Source of the DNA: Neorhizobium galegae
Lineage (GTDB): Bacteria; Pseudomonadota; Alphaproteobacteria; Rhizobiales; Rhizobiaceae
NCBI RefSeq assembly: GCF_017877135.1
Contig: NZ_JAGIPH010000003.1
Coordinates: 372,001-436,000 of the forward strand
Length of the DNA stretch: 64,000 bases
Reading direction: 5' to 3'
Position 1 is the stretch's first letter; every line of letters begins with the position of its first letter. Positions 8,268 through 17,221 of the stretch are shown piece by piece. The notes below the pieces were generated by a model that did not search any database, was not told where the DNA came from, and saw only the letters and a program-made list of their open reading frames with translations. Both the position numbers and the translations under genes were made by a program.

Positions 8268-8873
8268 TCAGAGAAAGGCCCGGAGGCTTTCGCGGGTCTG
8301 GATGCTTGCGAATTCGATGGCCACGCCTTCGGCGAAATGGCGCACGACGCGACCACGCAGGTGATTGAGCATCACCGGGCTGCCGATCTTCGGCCGCATC
8401 TCGATATCGATGGCCGCGCCGGACAGCGACAGGTCGACCAGACGGCACGGGTAGCGACTGCCATCTTCCAGGGTGAGTTCCGCGCGCGTGACGCGTGGGC
8501 TCAGGCGATCGTGACGGCGGTCTTCCGGCAGGCCGAGTTCATGGCGGTTGGCAAGCCAGATCAGCTGGGCGGCCAGTTTCTCGCGCTTGCGGCCGGTGGC
8601 AATGACCGACATGACGAAGCCGGTATTGTTTAGCTCCAGCACCTTGCCTTCAAGCCGGCCAAGATGATCGATATAGGCGATGATGCGCTCGCCTTCGACA
8701 GGGGCGCCAACGCAGGTCATGACCACATCGCCCGGCGACATTTCGGTGACGGTGCAGGGATATTCCTCGTGACTGTCCAGCATCAGGCGGCCCGGCATAT
8801 TGACCGAGACACGCTGGAAACCGTGCATCGGCATCGGGCGGCTCTGAGATGGGGCGTTCCGGAACGTGAACAT
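8268..8873 (-). CDS. PilZ-domain protein with two PilZ-like modules
   Basis: About 201 residues, soluble. The second half has a canonical cyclic-di-GMP-binding PilZ signature: RLSPR (RxxxR) followed by DLSLSGA (D/NxSxxG). The first half, starting near GFQRVSVNMPGRLML, resembles another PilZ fold but lacks the arginine pair and has TEMSPGDV in place of the second motif, so it probably does not bind the ligand. AAGGA five bases before the ATG at 8871-8873 sets the start; the frame is open upstream. Such proteins usually transmit c-di-GMP levels to motility or polysaccharide machinery; the partner is not evident here. Confidence 0.85.
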   Translation of the reverse strand: MFTFRNAPSQSRPMPMHGFQRVSVNMPGRLMLDSHEEYPCTVTEMSPGDVVMTCVGAPVEGERIIAYIDHLGRLEGKVLELNNTGFVMSVIATGRKREKLAAQLIWLANRHELGLPEDRRHDRLSPRVTRAELTLEDGSRYPCRLVDLSLSGAAIDIEMRPKIGSPVMLNHLRGRVVRHFAEGVAIEFASIQTRESLRAFL

Positions 8874-9023
8874 CACCGTCCTTCGCAGGGTTCGTCTGGC
8901 GCAACATGCCATCGATACAGCCGGGGCGGTTAACATATGGTTCCGGGGGCCTGCGAAAACCGGCAGCGTTCGGCAGCCGTTACGTGTGCTGGCCGGGGTC
9001 GGACAAGGCTGGTCGAGGAGGGC

Positions 9024-9569
9024 TTACTGACGACGATCCGCGGAAGCCATTGCCTCCAGTTTCTCTGCCAGCGCCAGCATGTCGATCATCTGCCAATGGT
9101 CGACACGAAAGGCGCCCAGCGCCAGCGGCCGCAGCGTCGGCAAACGCCCGAGCGGCAGAAGGCTTGCCAGCAACCGGTCGGCGCGGCCGGCTCCGGATCG
9201 CAGCGGCAGCAACAGCGTCTCGAAAACCGGATAATCGGGCCAAGCCGCAACCGAGAGGGTCATCACCACCGGCCGTTCGGTGCAAAGCGAAAGCTGAGCC
9301 GCACGGTTGGCGACGGCCCGTGAGGGACCATCCCACAATACCTCGAACGGGTTGCCCCGAAGCTCCCTGTCGAAGAGGTCGCAGATGCGCGTACCCGCCA
9401 GTCGGAAGTTCAGGCTTTCGCCCTCCTGGTCGAGGATAAAAAGATCGGAAAGACGGTGGCGCAGCTCTGCCGGATTGACCTGCGCACGCTTCGGCGCCGG
9501 CTCTCCCAGACGCAAGCTGTCCCAATAGCTGAAGACTTCCTTGCTGCGCTCGTTTCGCATTGACACCAT
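9024..9569 (-). CDS. PAS-domain protein (PAS_5 type)
   Basis: About 181 residues forming essentially one PAS_5-type domain: SKEVFSYWDSLRLGEPAPKR, the HRLSDLFILD strand, FRLAGTRICDLFDRELRG and the C-terminal MIDMLALAEKLEAMA. No kinase, cyclase or DNA-binding part is attached. Members are widespread in alphaproteobacteria and of unknown role; ligand or protein-protein sensing is assumed. The longest frame begins at 9686, but MVSMRNERSKEV from 9569 is the conserved-looking N-terminus. Nearby PilZ and BphP genes do not form an operon with it. Confidence 0.75.
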   Translation of the reverse strand: MVSMRNERSKEVFSYWDSLRLGEPAPKRAQVNPAELRHRLSDLFILDQEGESLNFRLAGTRICDLFDRELRGNPFEVLWDGPSRAVANRAAQLSLCTERPVVMTLSVAAWPDYPVFETLLLPLRSGAGRADRLLASLLPLGRLPTLRPLALGAFRVDHWQMIDMLALAEKLEAMASADRRQ

Positions 9570-9692
9570 GTGTTTCGTTTCAATCCCGTCCGCGGCGCTT
9601 TTTGCGCGATATGGATAGTAGGAGCGAAAATCGTGCCAACATGGTGGGAGCGGCGACCAGAGGGCGGAAAGAGGGGGCCGACGCAATGGAAA

Positions 9693-9713
9693 CGGCCCGC
9701 AAAATGCGGGCCG
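9693..9713 (-). terminator. Terminator of the PAP2 phosphatase gene
   Basis: Perfect eight-base arms CGGCCCGC and GCGGGCCG separated by five bases, 34 bp beyond the phosphatase stop codon, followed in the minus direction by a short T stretch (GTTTCC). Confidence 0.7.
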
Positions 9714-9746
9714 CCCGGTGTCTCTTTCTGGCTAGTGGCCGAAAGC

Positions 9747-11684
9747 TTATTTCGTGATGCGCAGCGAAAGCCCGGTCTTGCCATAGACGGGAACCGTGTC
9801 ATGTCCTTCAAGCACGATCGCCTCGAACGTCCCGTTGAAGCTGTCGGAGCGGATGAGCGAAAGCTCGTCGCCGACAGACGGCGTATAGCCTGCGGCAAGG
9901 CTCACCCGCAGCGTTCCGCCTTCGACGGCAACGCTCTTTGCGACGGTGATGCCGCCATCCTTGCCGGACAGGGCAACATCAAGCCCACCGGCGCGACGCA
10001 GGACGAGGTTGCCCGAAACGGCAGGATGCGCGTCGGCGACCACGACCCGGCCACCGGAGACGTAAAGATCGCCCGTGCCGAATGCGCGCGAGGATTTGGC
10101 AACAAGCGTTCCGTCTTCGACGATCACGCCGCCGGAAAAGCTGTTATTGCCCGAAAGGGTCAGGCTGCCGCTGCCCGTCTTTACCAGTCGGCCTACGCCA
10201 GCAATATCGTTCTTCCAGCTGTCGGCTGCGTTGAAGCCGCCCTTTGCCGCGTCCATGGTGACCGTCACGTCGCCGTCAAAGGCTGCAAAGCCATCGGCAG
10301 CGGCAAAGAGGTTCAAGCGGCCCCAGCCTTCCGCATCGCTCATGATCGGGTAGCCGGCGGGAAGCGCCGTACTCTTCAGGACAAGCCGGCGCTGGGCTGC
10401 ATCGAGATAGGGAAGCCGCGTTTCGAGCAGGACTTCAGCACCCTTCGGCACCACAGCGGCGGCATCGCCAGCGGAGATCTTCGGCAGGCCGTAGCTGAAG
10501 CGGGGCGCAACGAAGGCAGCGTTTGCGGACCGGTCAGCAAAGGGATCGGTGCCAGCGGGCGCAGAATGGGCAAGAGCCATCAGGCCGTCAAAGCCTGCGG
10601 CACCGGTATCGGTTGCCAGAAAACTCTGGGTCTGCTGATAGGCCTCCGCCTTCAGGCCCGCATAGTCGGCGCGGTTGAGGTTATAGGCGACAACGGCCGT
10701 TGCCTGCATGCGCCCACCGATCACGTCGAAGGGCTGGTGCATGCCGGCCCGGATGCGATTCTCGCCCATGCGTACGGCGCGGGTAACCATTTCCTGGTAA
10801 CGCTGCGGCACCAGATAGGCCATCACCAGGGCATCGCGCCAGGCTTCGGCGGTGTGGCCGCTCGGAAAGCCGCCATCGCCGGCAGGCTTGGTGCTCTTGG
10901 CCGGCTCCAGCTGCGGCACGACCCGCACCTCCTCGCTCCAGCGATAAGGGCGGGCATATTTGTAATAGCGCTTGGCGGGTTCGGTGGAGCCATCCTTGCT
11001 GCCGGCTTCGACCAGATCCACGGCCTTGCCCATCGCCGCATTGCCATCCTTGCTACCGACGCCGCGATTGTTGCCCTTGTCATCATATTTGACGCTCGTC
11101 GCATCGGCGGGCATGTCGGTCACCGTCGTCGTCTGCTGCACGCCCTTGCGCCAGGCGTCAGCCAGCGGCCCAAGCCCGTCGGTGATGCTGACGCTCTTGC
11201 CGCGGCGGTCATCCAGATAGGCTTCGAGATCGTCCTCAGGCGTGTTGGCGGCCGTGGTGCGGATGACATAGGCAAGGTTTGCGGCATGCACCGCAGGGTT
11301 CTTCATCGTGCCATCCGTTGCACTACGCGGCAGGCCGTCCCAATCGGATTTGGTGACGGCGGCGCAGCCGTCTTTTGCCGGTGCATCCTGATCAGCATCG
11401 ACGAAAGGCGTGCGCGGTGTCCAGATCTCCAGGAAGCCGGAGAGAAGCCGCACCCCGGCATTGGTTTCAAGCGTCGAAAGGCAGGCATCGCCACGCTGGT
11501 TACTGGCGCCGGTATCGACATAGGCCGGGATGCCGGCGGGCGCAGGCGCGCTGTCTGCATGGCCAAGGCCCGCCGGTGCCGGCGGCAGAACCAGAGTATC
11601 GGCAAAGGCCGGCGTCAGGGCGCTCGACAGGAGGAGCAGAACGGTGAGGGCGGCGGTCGGGCGGGCAGGGACAAAAGCACGCAT
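9747..11684 (-). CDS. Exported PAP2-type acid phosphatase with autotransporter-like repeat
   Basis: About 645 residues with a clear signal peptide (ARPTAALTVLLLLSSALTPA, cut after AFA). The central part carries the full PAP2 phosphatase triad: KX6RP in the KRYYKYARP stretch, PSGH in GFPSGHTAEAW, and RX5HX3D in NRIRAGMHQPFD. The C-terminal 150 residues contain a passenger-associated repeat (GRLVKTGSGSLTLSGNNSFS, then GGVIVEDGTL) typical of autotransporter passengers, but the chain ends at KTGLSLRITK without a translocator barrel. It probably hydrolyses phosphomonoesters outside the cytoplasm. Whether it stays periplasmic or reaches the surface through another protein cannot be told. Confidence 0.88.
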   Translation of the reverse strand: MRAFVPARPTAALTVLLLLSSALTPAFADTLVLPPAPAGLGHADSAPAPAGIPAYVDTGASNQRGDACLSTLETNAGVRLLSGFLEIWTPRTPFVDADQDAPAKDGCAAVTKSDWDGLPRSATDGTMKNPAVHAANLAYVIRTTAANTPEDDLEAYLDDRRGKSVSITDGLGPLADAWRKGVQQTTTVTDMPADATSVKYDDKGNNRGVGSKDGNAAMGKAVDLVEAGSKDGSTEPAKRYYKYARPYRWSEEVRVVPQLEPAKSTKPAGDGGFPSGHTAEAWRDALVMAYLVPQRYQEMVTRAVRMGENRIRAGMHQPFDVIGGRMQATAVVAYNLNRADYAGLKAEAYQQTQSFLATDTGAAGFDGLMALAHSAPAGTDPFADRSANAAFVAPRFSYGLPKISAGDAAAVVPKGAEVLLETRLPYLDAAQRRLVLKSTALPAGYPIMSDAEGWGRLNLFAAADGFAAFDGDVTVTMDAAKGGFNAADSWKNDIAGVGRLVKTGSGSLTLSGNNSFSGGVIVEDGTLVAKSSRAFGTGDLYVSGGRVVVADAHPAVSGNLVLRRAGGLDVALSGKDGGITVAKSVAVEGGTLRVSLAAGYTPSVGDELSLIRSDSFNGTFEAIVLEGHDTVPVYGKTGLSLRITK

Positions 11685-11965
11685 GGCGGAGGGCCTTTCT
11701 GGAGCAGGACAATCCGGCACCGGGCAGTCGCCGTGCTGTCGATCCTGTCCGGGACGTTGTAAACGGTGGACGAACAAGAGATGCAGCGTTCGGGCGCCGG
11801 CATCGCGCGCTCCGCCTTTAGTCCATGCGTGCAACAGTTTTCTTACAAGCGGAGCAGGAGTTACATTTTCACCCCCTGTCCTTGTTTCCGGCGCTCGGCG
11901 TGGCCTCTCCAGGCGCAAGGTCATCTTCCCCGGTTCATCTTTCCCTCGGTCGGTGACACGCCTAT

Positions 11966-12805
11966 ATGTCGGGGATCGAAAACGCGAAGGATGCACCGAT
12001 GGACGATTCGCCCAACGCGCCAGGCTCAGGCGAACAGCCACGGCGGGAGGAAACGGTCCGGTCGCCGGGCGTCCAGACGTCGGTGCCGGGCATACAAAGA
12101 CCGCGGGCCGCCTCGCAGCCGATCTTCAACCTGCCGGGACTACTCGTCCTGACGCTTGGTCTGCTGGTCGTGCTCTATCTGGTGGACGCCTATCTGTTGA
12201 GTGACCAGTGGCGTGACATCGTGCTGTTCGAACTGGCCTTCACGCCGCTGCGCTATGTCTATCCGCTGACCGACCAGGGACTGGAATGGCTGTGGACGCC
12301 GGTCACCTATTCGCTGCTGCACGGCAGTCTGGAACACCTGATCTTCAACGGCCTGTGGCTGACGGCCTTCGGCGCGCCGGTGCTGCGCCGGATCGGCACC
12401 GTGCGCTATCTTGCCTTCTGGATCTGTTCGGCTGCCGCAGCCGCCTTTTTCCACGCGGCCCTCAACTGGGGCCAGGAAACGCTCCTCATCGGTGCGTCCG
12501 GCGTGGTGTCGGCGCTGATGGGCGCGGCCTGCCGCTTCGCCTTTCCACGGCATGGCGGCGGCATGCGGCGCGATTCGTCGCATTTCCTGCCGCGCCAGGG
12601 CATTGTGACGGCGATGAAGAACCGCACGGTGCTGGTGTTTACCGTGGTCTGGTTCCTCGGCAACGTCCTGATTGCCGTCGGCATGCCGCTGGTCGGCTCG
12701 GACGCAGGCGCCATCGCCTGGGACGCCCATATCGGCGGCTTCCTCTTCGGCTACCTGCTGTTTGGCCTCTTCGATCCGCTGGTGAGTGAAAAAGAAGTTG
12801 CTTAA
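11966..12805 (+). CDS. Rhomboid-family intramembrane serine protease
   Basis: 279 residues: a polar N-terminal extension of about 45 residues and then six hydrophobic spans. Rhomboid hallmarks are present: HX3N in HLIFNGLWL, the nucleophile serine in LLIGASGVVSALMG, and the partner histidine in DAHIGGFLFGYLLFG. It should cleave transmembrane segments of unknown clients in the inner membrane. The segment between the last helices is basic (PRHGGGMRRDSSHFLPR) and probably cytoplasmic. The CBS-domain gene follows after about 130 bp on the same strand. Confidence 0.9.
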   Translation: MSGIENAKDAPMDDSPNAPGSGEQPRREETVRSPGVQTSVPGIQRPRAASQPIFNLPGLLVLTLGLLVVLYLVDAYLLSDQWRDIVLFELAFTPLRYVYPLTDQGLEWLWTPVTYSLLHGSLEHLIFNGLWLTAFGAPVLRRIGTVRYLAFWICSAAAAAFFHAALNWGQETLLIGASGVVSALMGAACRFAFPRHGGGMRRDSSHFLPRQGIVTAMKNRTVLVFTVVWFLGNVLIAVGMPLVGSDAGAIAWDAHIGGFLFGYLLFGLFDPLVSEKEVA

Positions 12806-12937
12806 CAAAAGCCTGTAAGGGCCCGCTTGGCGGTTGCAAAGCGGCGGAAGCAGGCGCACCATTCCTGTGTGGGTGTGCCGTGGCGTGTGGGGAGTTTGGT
12901 CGAGGGCGCATCCAGACACAGTCAATAGGAGGAATTG

Positions 12938-13372
12938 ATGCCTGTCTCCGTCAAGAACATTCTGGATACCAAGGGCCGCGACGTCATCTCCGTCGGACGG
13001 GAGAAGACGGTGGCCGAGGTGGCTGCCATTCTGGCCGAACATAAAATCGGTGCCGCCGTCATCACGAGCCTTGAGGGCCGCATTGCCGGCATCTTCACCG
13101 AACGCGATCTGGTCCGCGTCGTGGCGCAAGATGGGGCTGCCGGGTTGGAAAAGCCGGTGTCATCCGGCATGACGGCCAATGTCATCCGCTGTCGCGAAGA
13201 GACCAGTCTCAACGAACTGATGGAAATCATGAGCACCGGCCGCTTCCGGCATGTCCCCGTGGAAGAGAGCGGCAAGCTGATCGGCATCATCTCGATCGGC
13301 GATGTGGTGAAAGCACGCATTCGCGAGGTGGAAGCCGAAAGCGAACACATGATGGCCTATATCGCCGGCTGA
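12938..13372 (+). CDS. Tandem CBS-domain protein
   Basis: 144 residues made of two CBS modules (a Bateman pair): the first spans VKNILDTKGRDVISVGREKT to GIFTERDLVRVV, the second SSGMTANVIRCREETSLNEL to LIGIISIGDVVKARI. The GRIAGIFTERDLVR and GKLIGIISIGDVVK ends are the usual adenosine-nucleotide-binding strands. A perfect AGGAGG five bases before the ATG at 12938 fixes the start. Stand-alone CBS pairs bind AMP, ATP or NAD-type ligands and regulate other proteins; the client is unknown. Confidence 0.9.
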   Translation: MPVSVKNILDTKGRDVISVGREKTVAEVAAILAEHKIGAAVITSLEGRIAGIFTERDLVRVVAQDGAAGLEKPVSSGMTANVIRCREETSLNELMEIMSTGRFRHVPVEESGKLIGIISIGDVVKARIREVEAESEHMMAYIAG

Positions 13373-13383
13373 GGCATCCTGGG

Positions 13384-13413
13384 GCTGACGGCTGCGAGGA
13401 AGCGGCCGTCAGC
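13384..13413. terminator. Convergent hairpin terminator
   Basis: Perfect nine-base arms GCTGACGGC and GCCGTCAGC between the CBS gene (plus) and the patatin gene (minus). The right arm overlaps the patatin stop codon. Likely ends both transcripts. Confidence 0.6.
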
Positions 13414-14365
13414 TGGCAAACACGTCCTGCATGCGCTTCAGTTCAGCGATTCGGGCCTTGGTTTCGGTATAGCCGCGATCGATGGCTTCGCCGGCCCGGT
13501 GGAATTCGGACAGCCCGATATCGCTCAGGCGCGGATGCAGCGCCAGATCCGGCGGGTCACCCGCCAGCCGCGCACGCGAAATCCTCTCCTGGATAATGTT
13601 GAAGGCCTGCACCATGACGCTGGTCACACCGATCCGCGCCTCGCGCACCTTGGTGTGCTGACCTTCGACCACAGGCATCACGCTGGCATTGTGCTTGACC
13701 ACGGCCGATCGGCCGAAAATATCGTAGTTCAGGTTGACCGCCACCACGAGCGGCTGCTCGTAGGCGCGGCAGACGGATGTCGGCACCGGGTTCACCAGCG
13801 CCCCATCGACCAGCGTGCGGTTGTTGCATTTCACCGGCTCGAAAATGCCGGGCAGGGCATAGGAGGCGCGCATGCCGGTGATCAGCGAACCGCTGGTGAT
13901 CCACACCTCGTGGCCGGTATTGAGTTCGGTCGAGACGGCAACGAAGGGCCGGTCGAGGTTTTCGATCGCGATATCCTCGAGATCCTCCTGCATGCGTTTG
14001 GTGAGCCGCAGGCCACCGAACAGCCCGCCGCCGCCGATCGTCAGATCGAGAAGACCGGCAATGCGCCGGACGGTAAGCGAGCGGGCAAATGTTTCCAGTG
14101 CATCCAGCTTGCCGGCCAGATAGCAACCGCCAACCAGCGCACCGATGGAGGTGCCTGCGATCATGCCGATCTCGATGTTTTCCTCTTCGAGCGCGCGCAG
14201 CACGCCGATATGGGCCCAGCCGCGCGCAGCCCCGCCGCCCAGCGCCAGCGCAAGCTTTGCCTTGCGCACCGGCCGTTCAGTGGCAACGAGCGCGGCGGGT
14301 GCCTTTGCACTTCCCTCCGCGTTTGCTGCCGGCACATCGCCGCGATTCCAACCCCAGTTCAGCAT
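13409..14365 (-). CDS. Patatin-like phospholipase (RssA-like)
   Basis: 318 residues, cytosolic or membrane-associated. It has the patatin dyad and oxyanion loop: GGGAARGWAHIGVL, the nucleophile serine in GTSIG, and the aspartate in LVDGALVNPVP. The first 35 residues are a polar, low-complexity extension. The catalytic elements are intact, so acyl hydrolase activity on membrane lipids is expected. It is convergent with the CBS gene and followed upstream by hisI and folE on the same strand, a neighbourhood common in Rhizobiaceae. Confidence 0.9.
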   Translation of the reverse strand: MLNWGWNRGDVPAANAEGSAKAPAALVATERPVRKAKLALALGGGAARGWAHIGVLRALEEENIEIGMIAGTSIGALVGGCYLAGKLDALETFARSLTVRRIAGLLDLTIGGGGLFGGLRLTKRMQEDLEDIAIENLDRPFVAVSTELNTGHEVWITSGSLITGMRASYALPGIFEPVKCNNRTLVDGALVNPVPTSVCRAYEQPLVVAVNLNYDIFGRSAVVKHNASVMPVVEGQHTKVREARIGVTSVMVQAFNIIQERISRARLAGDPPDLALHPRLSDIGLSEFHRAGEAIDRGYTETKARIAELKRMQDVFAS

Positions 14366-14477
14366 GCCTGCATCCGTCCTTCAGCTGAACATCCCCCGGA
14401 CGTTCATCTAGCGCCGGTTTCGGTTGAGAATTCGTTGATGTTATGGCCAAATGGAAGGCGGTCGTAAACGACTTTGA

Positions 14478-14933
14478 CTAATGTCCGTCGTGATAAACCG
14501 TTTCAGGATCGAAATGTCGGTCCGTGTCGGTGATGTGCAGCTGCGGCTGACCGTCGACCAGCGTCACGGCGCGGTAGAAGCAGGACCGGCGCCCCGTGTG
14601 GCAGCTCGCATCGTGGCCTGCCACCGACACCTTCAGCCAGACGGCATCCTGATCGCAATCGGTCAGAAGCTCGACCACGCTCTGCAGATTGCCGGAGGTT
14701 TCGCCCTTCTTCCAGATCTTTGCCCGCGAGCGGCTGTAGTAATGGGCAATGCCGGTTTCGATGGTCAGCGCCAGCGCATCCCGGTTCATGTGCGCCACCA
14801 TCAGCAGATGGCCGTCACGGATGTCAGTGACGATGGCGGTGACGAGGCCGGCCTCGTCGAAGCGGGGGGTAAACGGGCCCTTGTCTTCCAGCGCCGCCTT
14901 GTCGCGCGGCGCCGCTTCAAATTCGATCGTCAT
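14478..14933 (-). CDS. hisI: Phosphoribosyl-AMP cyclohydrolase
   Basis: 151 residues catalysing ring opening of phosphoribosyl-AMP in histidine biosynthesis. Diagnostic parts are [31 protein letters not shown], the acidic metal site [11 protein letters not shown], and the cysteine-bearing [13 protein letters not shown]. It is the single-function HisI without a HisE domain, as usual in alphaproteobacteria. It lies 30 bp downstream of folE and is probably cotranscribed with it. Confidence 0.95.
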   Translation of the reverse strand: MTIEFEAAPRDKAALEDKGPFTPRFDEAGLVTAIVTDIRDGHLLMVAHMNRDALALTIETGIAHYYSRSRAKIWKKGETSGNLQSVVELLTDCDQDAVWLKVSVAGHDASCHTGRRSCFYRAVTLVDGQPQLHITDTDRHFDPETVYHDGH

Positions 14934-14963
14934 GATAGATACTCTGAAACTGTCCGGCGCGCG

Positions 14964-15572
14964 CTAGCGCCGGATCATGGTGAGGAAACGCGCCTGCTCG
15001 GCCGCATTGTTCTGGTAGTCGCCGGTAAAGGTGGTGGTGAGCGTCGAGGAACCCTGCTTCTGGATGCCGCGCATCGACATGCACAGATGCTCGGCATCGA
15101 TCATCACCGCCACACCGCGCGGCTCCAGCACCGACTGGATGGCATGGGCGATCTGCGCCGTCATCGCCTCCTGCGTCTGCAGGCGCCGGCCAAACACCTC
15201 GACCAGCCGGGCGATCTTGGAAAGCCCCAGCACGCGGCCCTTGGGCAGATAGGCGACATGTGCCTTGCCGATGATCGGCACCATGTGATGTTCGCAATGG
15301 GAATAGAACGGAATATCGCGCACCAGCACGATATCGTCATAGCCGGCCACTTCCTCGAAGGTGCGGCCAAGCACCTCATGCGGATCCTCGCCATAACCGC
15401 TGAACAGCTCGCGATAGGATTTTGCAACGCGCCGGGGCGTATCGATCAGGCCTTCGCGGCTCGGATCGTCGCCAGCCCAGCGCAACAGAAGGCGCACGGC
15501 GTCCTCGGCTTCCTGCTGGGTGGGGCGAGCCTCGCTGTTGCCAGCAGGGAAATTTTTCACGATGGCGTCCAT
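14964..15572 (-). CDS. folE: GTP cyclohydrolase I
   Basis: 202 residues, first enzyme of tetrahydrofolate synthesis, converting GTP to dihydroneopterin triphosphate. The zinc site and active centre are visible in [20 protein letters not shown] and the conserved [20 protein letters not shown] stretch; [20 protein letters not shown] is the typical substrate-binding helix. This is the classical zinc-containing FolE1, not the zinc-independent FolE2. It begins the folE-hisI pair; the opposite-strand IscU-like gene starts about 330 bp away, so the gap holds both promoters. Confidence 0.95.
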   Translation of the reverse strand: MDAIVKNFPAGNSEARPTQQEAEDAVRLLLRWAGDDPSREGLIDTPRRVAKSYRELFSGYGEDPHEVLGRTFEEVAGYDDIVLVRDIPFYSHCEHHMVPIIGKAHVAYLPKGRVLGLSKIARLVEVFGRRLQTQEAMTAQIAHAIQSVLEPRGVAVMIDAEHLCMSMRGIQKQGSSTLTTTFTGDYQNNAAEQARFLTMIRR

Positions 15573-15905
15573 CTTCTCGTCTCCTGATGCGGTTCAAGGC
15601 CGCACCTGACCAAAGCCTGTCGGCTGGCGTCTCCGGTTGTCTCAAAGTCCGGTGCCGATCTGGCATTACGGGCTTTCTGGCCTGACGGATCGGTTTTTAC
15701 AAGATAAAGCCTACCGCTTTCTCACGGCATTCCGGCAAAACTTTCCGCCTTGATGCGTAAGGCTTCGATCATCATATATAGTCGGGAAGGCTGCGCGACC
15801 AGCACCGGACCATAGACAATCCGTTCGCGATCCGCATGCAGACCCGGCGCTGATAAGCGCTGCGTGCAGCGTGAGACAAAAGCCGGCAAGCCGCGAGAGA
15901 GAATG
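15573..15905. other. Divergent promoter region of folE and the IscU-like gene
   Basis: About 330 bp with no convincing coding frame. On the plus strand TTGATG (15750-15755), a 17-bp spacer and CATATA (15773-15778) make a plausible sigma-70 promoter for the IscU-like gene; the stretch around 15770-15780 is the most AT-rich in the region. No riboswitch-like fold was recognised. Confidence 0.4.
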
Positions 15906-16349
15906 ATGGACGATATCTACAATAGCCGAATCCTCGAACTCGCCGGCAATATCGAGCGTACCGGCGCGATGGACGATGCCGATGCGACATCGGAAAAGCA
16001 CTCCAAGCTCTGCGGTTCGAAGGTGCGCGTCTTCGTCAAGATGAAGGACGGCGTCATCGACGATTTTTCCCACCAGGTGCGCGCCTGTGCCCTTGGCCAG
16101 GCCTCGTCTTCCGTCATGGCCCGCCATGTGGTCGGCGCGAGCGCCAGGGATGTGCGGGCCGCGCGCGATGCCATGCTGTCGATGCTGAAGGAGGGCGGCG
16201 AGGGACCGGAGGGCCGTTTCGAGGAGATGCGCATCCTGAAACCGGTGAAGGACTACAAGGCCCGCCACGCCTCCACCATGCTGACCTTCGATGCCGTCAT
16301 CGACTGTCTCGACCAGATCGAGGCAAAAACCCAGGCCATGGCGGGCTGA
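15906..16349 (+). CDS. IscU/NifU-like iron-sulfur cluster scaffold
   Basis: 147 residues related to IscU/NifU scaffolds. It starts MDDIYNSRILELAGNIERTG, and the conserved cysteines are in KLCGSKVRVF and VRACALGQASSSVM. The third IscU cysteine is expected near the C-terminus, and a cysteine lies in AVIDCLDQIE. Such proteins assemble or transfer clusters, though this rhizobial subgroup is not within an isc or suf operon and its role is unproven. Two adjacent ATGs (15903 and 15906) follow a GAGAGAGA ribosome site; either may be used. yidD starts 5 bp downstream. Confidence 0.85.
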   Translation: MDDIYNSRILELAGNIERTGAMDDADATSEKHSKLCGSKVRVFVKMKDGVIDDFSHQVRACALGQASSSVMARHVVGASARDVRAARDAMLSMLKEGGEGPEGRFEEMRILKPVKDYKARHASTMLTFDAVIDCLDQIEAKTQAMAG

Positions 16350-16354
16350 ACCCC

Positions 16355-16741
16355 ATGTGCCAGCACTGCGAGGCGCTTGAGGACGACGAGGACGACCAGC
16401 GGCCGAACCTCAAGACACGACATCGCGGCCGCAACTGGCAGGGGCCGTTTCGAAAGACGCCCGACCGTCTCCTGGGCATGGGCTTTATCCGCCTTTATCA
16501 GTTGACACTCTCCGGCTTCATTGGCAATTCCTGCCGCCATATCCCGACCTGTTCGGAATTCGGCTATGAAGCCGTTGCCCGCCACGGCCTGTGGTTCGGC
16601 TTCTGGATGACGGCCAGACGGTTTTCAAGCTGTGGTCCCTTTGGGTCGTCCGGGCTCGACCCGGTGCCGGAAACGCTGGCTGCCCACCAACGCTGGTGGA
16701 TGCCGTGGCGCTATCGCAATGCTGTCCGAAAAGCTGCCTGA
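16355..16741 (+). CDS. yidD: Membrane protein insertion efficiency factor YidD
   Basis: 128 residues. The core LGMGFIRLYQLTLSGFIGNS followed by CRHIPTCSEFGYEAVARHG is the YidD signature, with an amphipathic helix that attaches the protein to the inner membrane near YidC. The N-terminal 40 residues and the C-terminus past SSCGPFGSSGLDPVPE are extensions typical of rhizobial versions. It follows the IscU-like gene by 5 bp and precedes the DUF2267 gene by 2 bp, so the three form one transcription unit rather than the rnpA-yidD-yidC arrangement of many bacteria. Confidence 0.93.
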   Translation: MCQHCEALEDDEDDQRPNLKTRHRGRNWQGPFRKTPDRLLGMGFIRLYQLTLSGFIGNSCRHIPTCSEFGYEAVARHGLWFGFWMTARRFSSCGPFGSSGLDPVPETLAAHQRWWMPWRYRNAVRKAA

Positions 16742-16743
16742 CC

Positions 16744-17169
16744 ATGCCGATACCAATGGAATATCACCACGCCACAGACGAATTCGAAGCCTTCATGAAG
16801 GACCTTCTGGCGATCTCGCTGCTAAAAACCCGGCATCAGGGCTACACCATGCTGCAAGCCGTCCTCCAGGTGTTTCGCCGCAGGCTCTCTCTGGAACAGG
16901 CGATCGCCTTTGCCAATCTTCTGCCGGCAGTGCTGCGCGCGATCTTCGTCAGCGATTGGGATATACGCGAACCCGTAAGGCCTTTTCTGGATCGGGAGGC
17001 CATGATGGACGAGGTGAGGGCACTGCGCCACAACCATAATTTTTCAACGCCGAGCGCCATCGAGGACGTGACGAGCGCCATCCGTCACCATGTCGATGCG
17101 CGCCGTCTGGAGATATTCCTCAGTTCCCTGCCGCCGGGTGCCTGCGCCTTCTGGGGCCTGCCCGACTGA
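16744..17169 (+). CDS. DUF2267 domain protein
   Basis: About 141 residues covering one DUF2267 domain: EYHHATDEFEAFMKDLLAIS, HQGYTMLQAVLQVFRRRLSL, and LEQAIAFANLLPAVLRAIFV. The central segment is close to the usual DUF2267 helix-turn-helix-like bundle; the function of the family is unknown. The ATG at 16744 lies two bases after the yidD stop; a second ATG at 16756 is possible. Third gene of the IscU-like/yidD unit. Confidence 0.8.
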   Translation: MPIPMEYHHATDEFEAFMKDLLAISLLKTRHQGYTMLQAVLQVFRRRLSLEQAIAFANLLPAVLRAIFVSDWDIREPVRPFLDREAMMDEVRALRHNHNFSTPSAIEDVTSAIRHHVDARRLEIFLSSLPPGACAFWGLPD

Positions 17170-17203
17170 ACAAGCTCTGAGGGCTTTCGATCGGCACGTC
17201 CAC

Positions 17204-17221
17204 AAAGATCGCCTGATCTTT
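17204..17221. other. Short inverted repeat in the thrS leader
   Basis: AAAGATC, four bases, GATCTTT: a seven-base-pair hairpin about 110 bp upstream of thrS, followed by a second small stem (GACCGC/GCGGTC, 17263-17279). The stems could end the upstream unit or structure the thrS leader; thrS is subject to leader control in some bacteria. The evidence here is only the repeats. Confidence 0.3.

Noticed and set aside
9570-11762. Plus-strand frame opposite the PAP2 phosphatase, about 730 codons
   Set aside because: Shadow of the minus-strand gene, whose motifs are intact; the plus product is low-complexity and matches no family.
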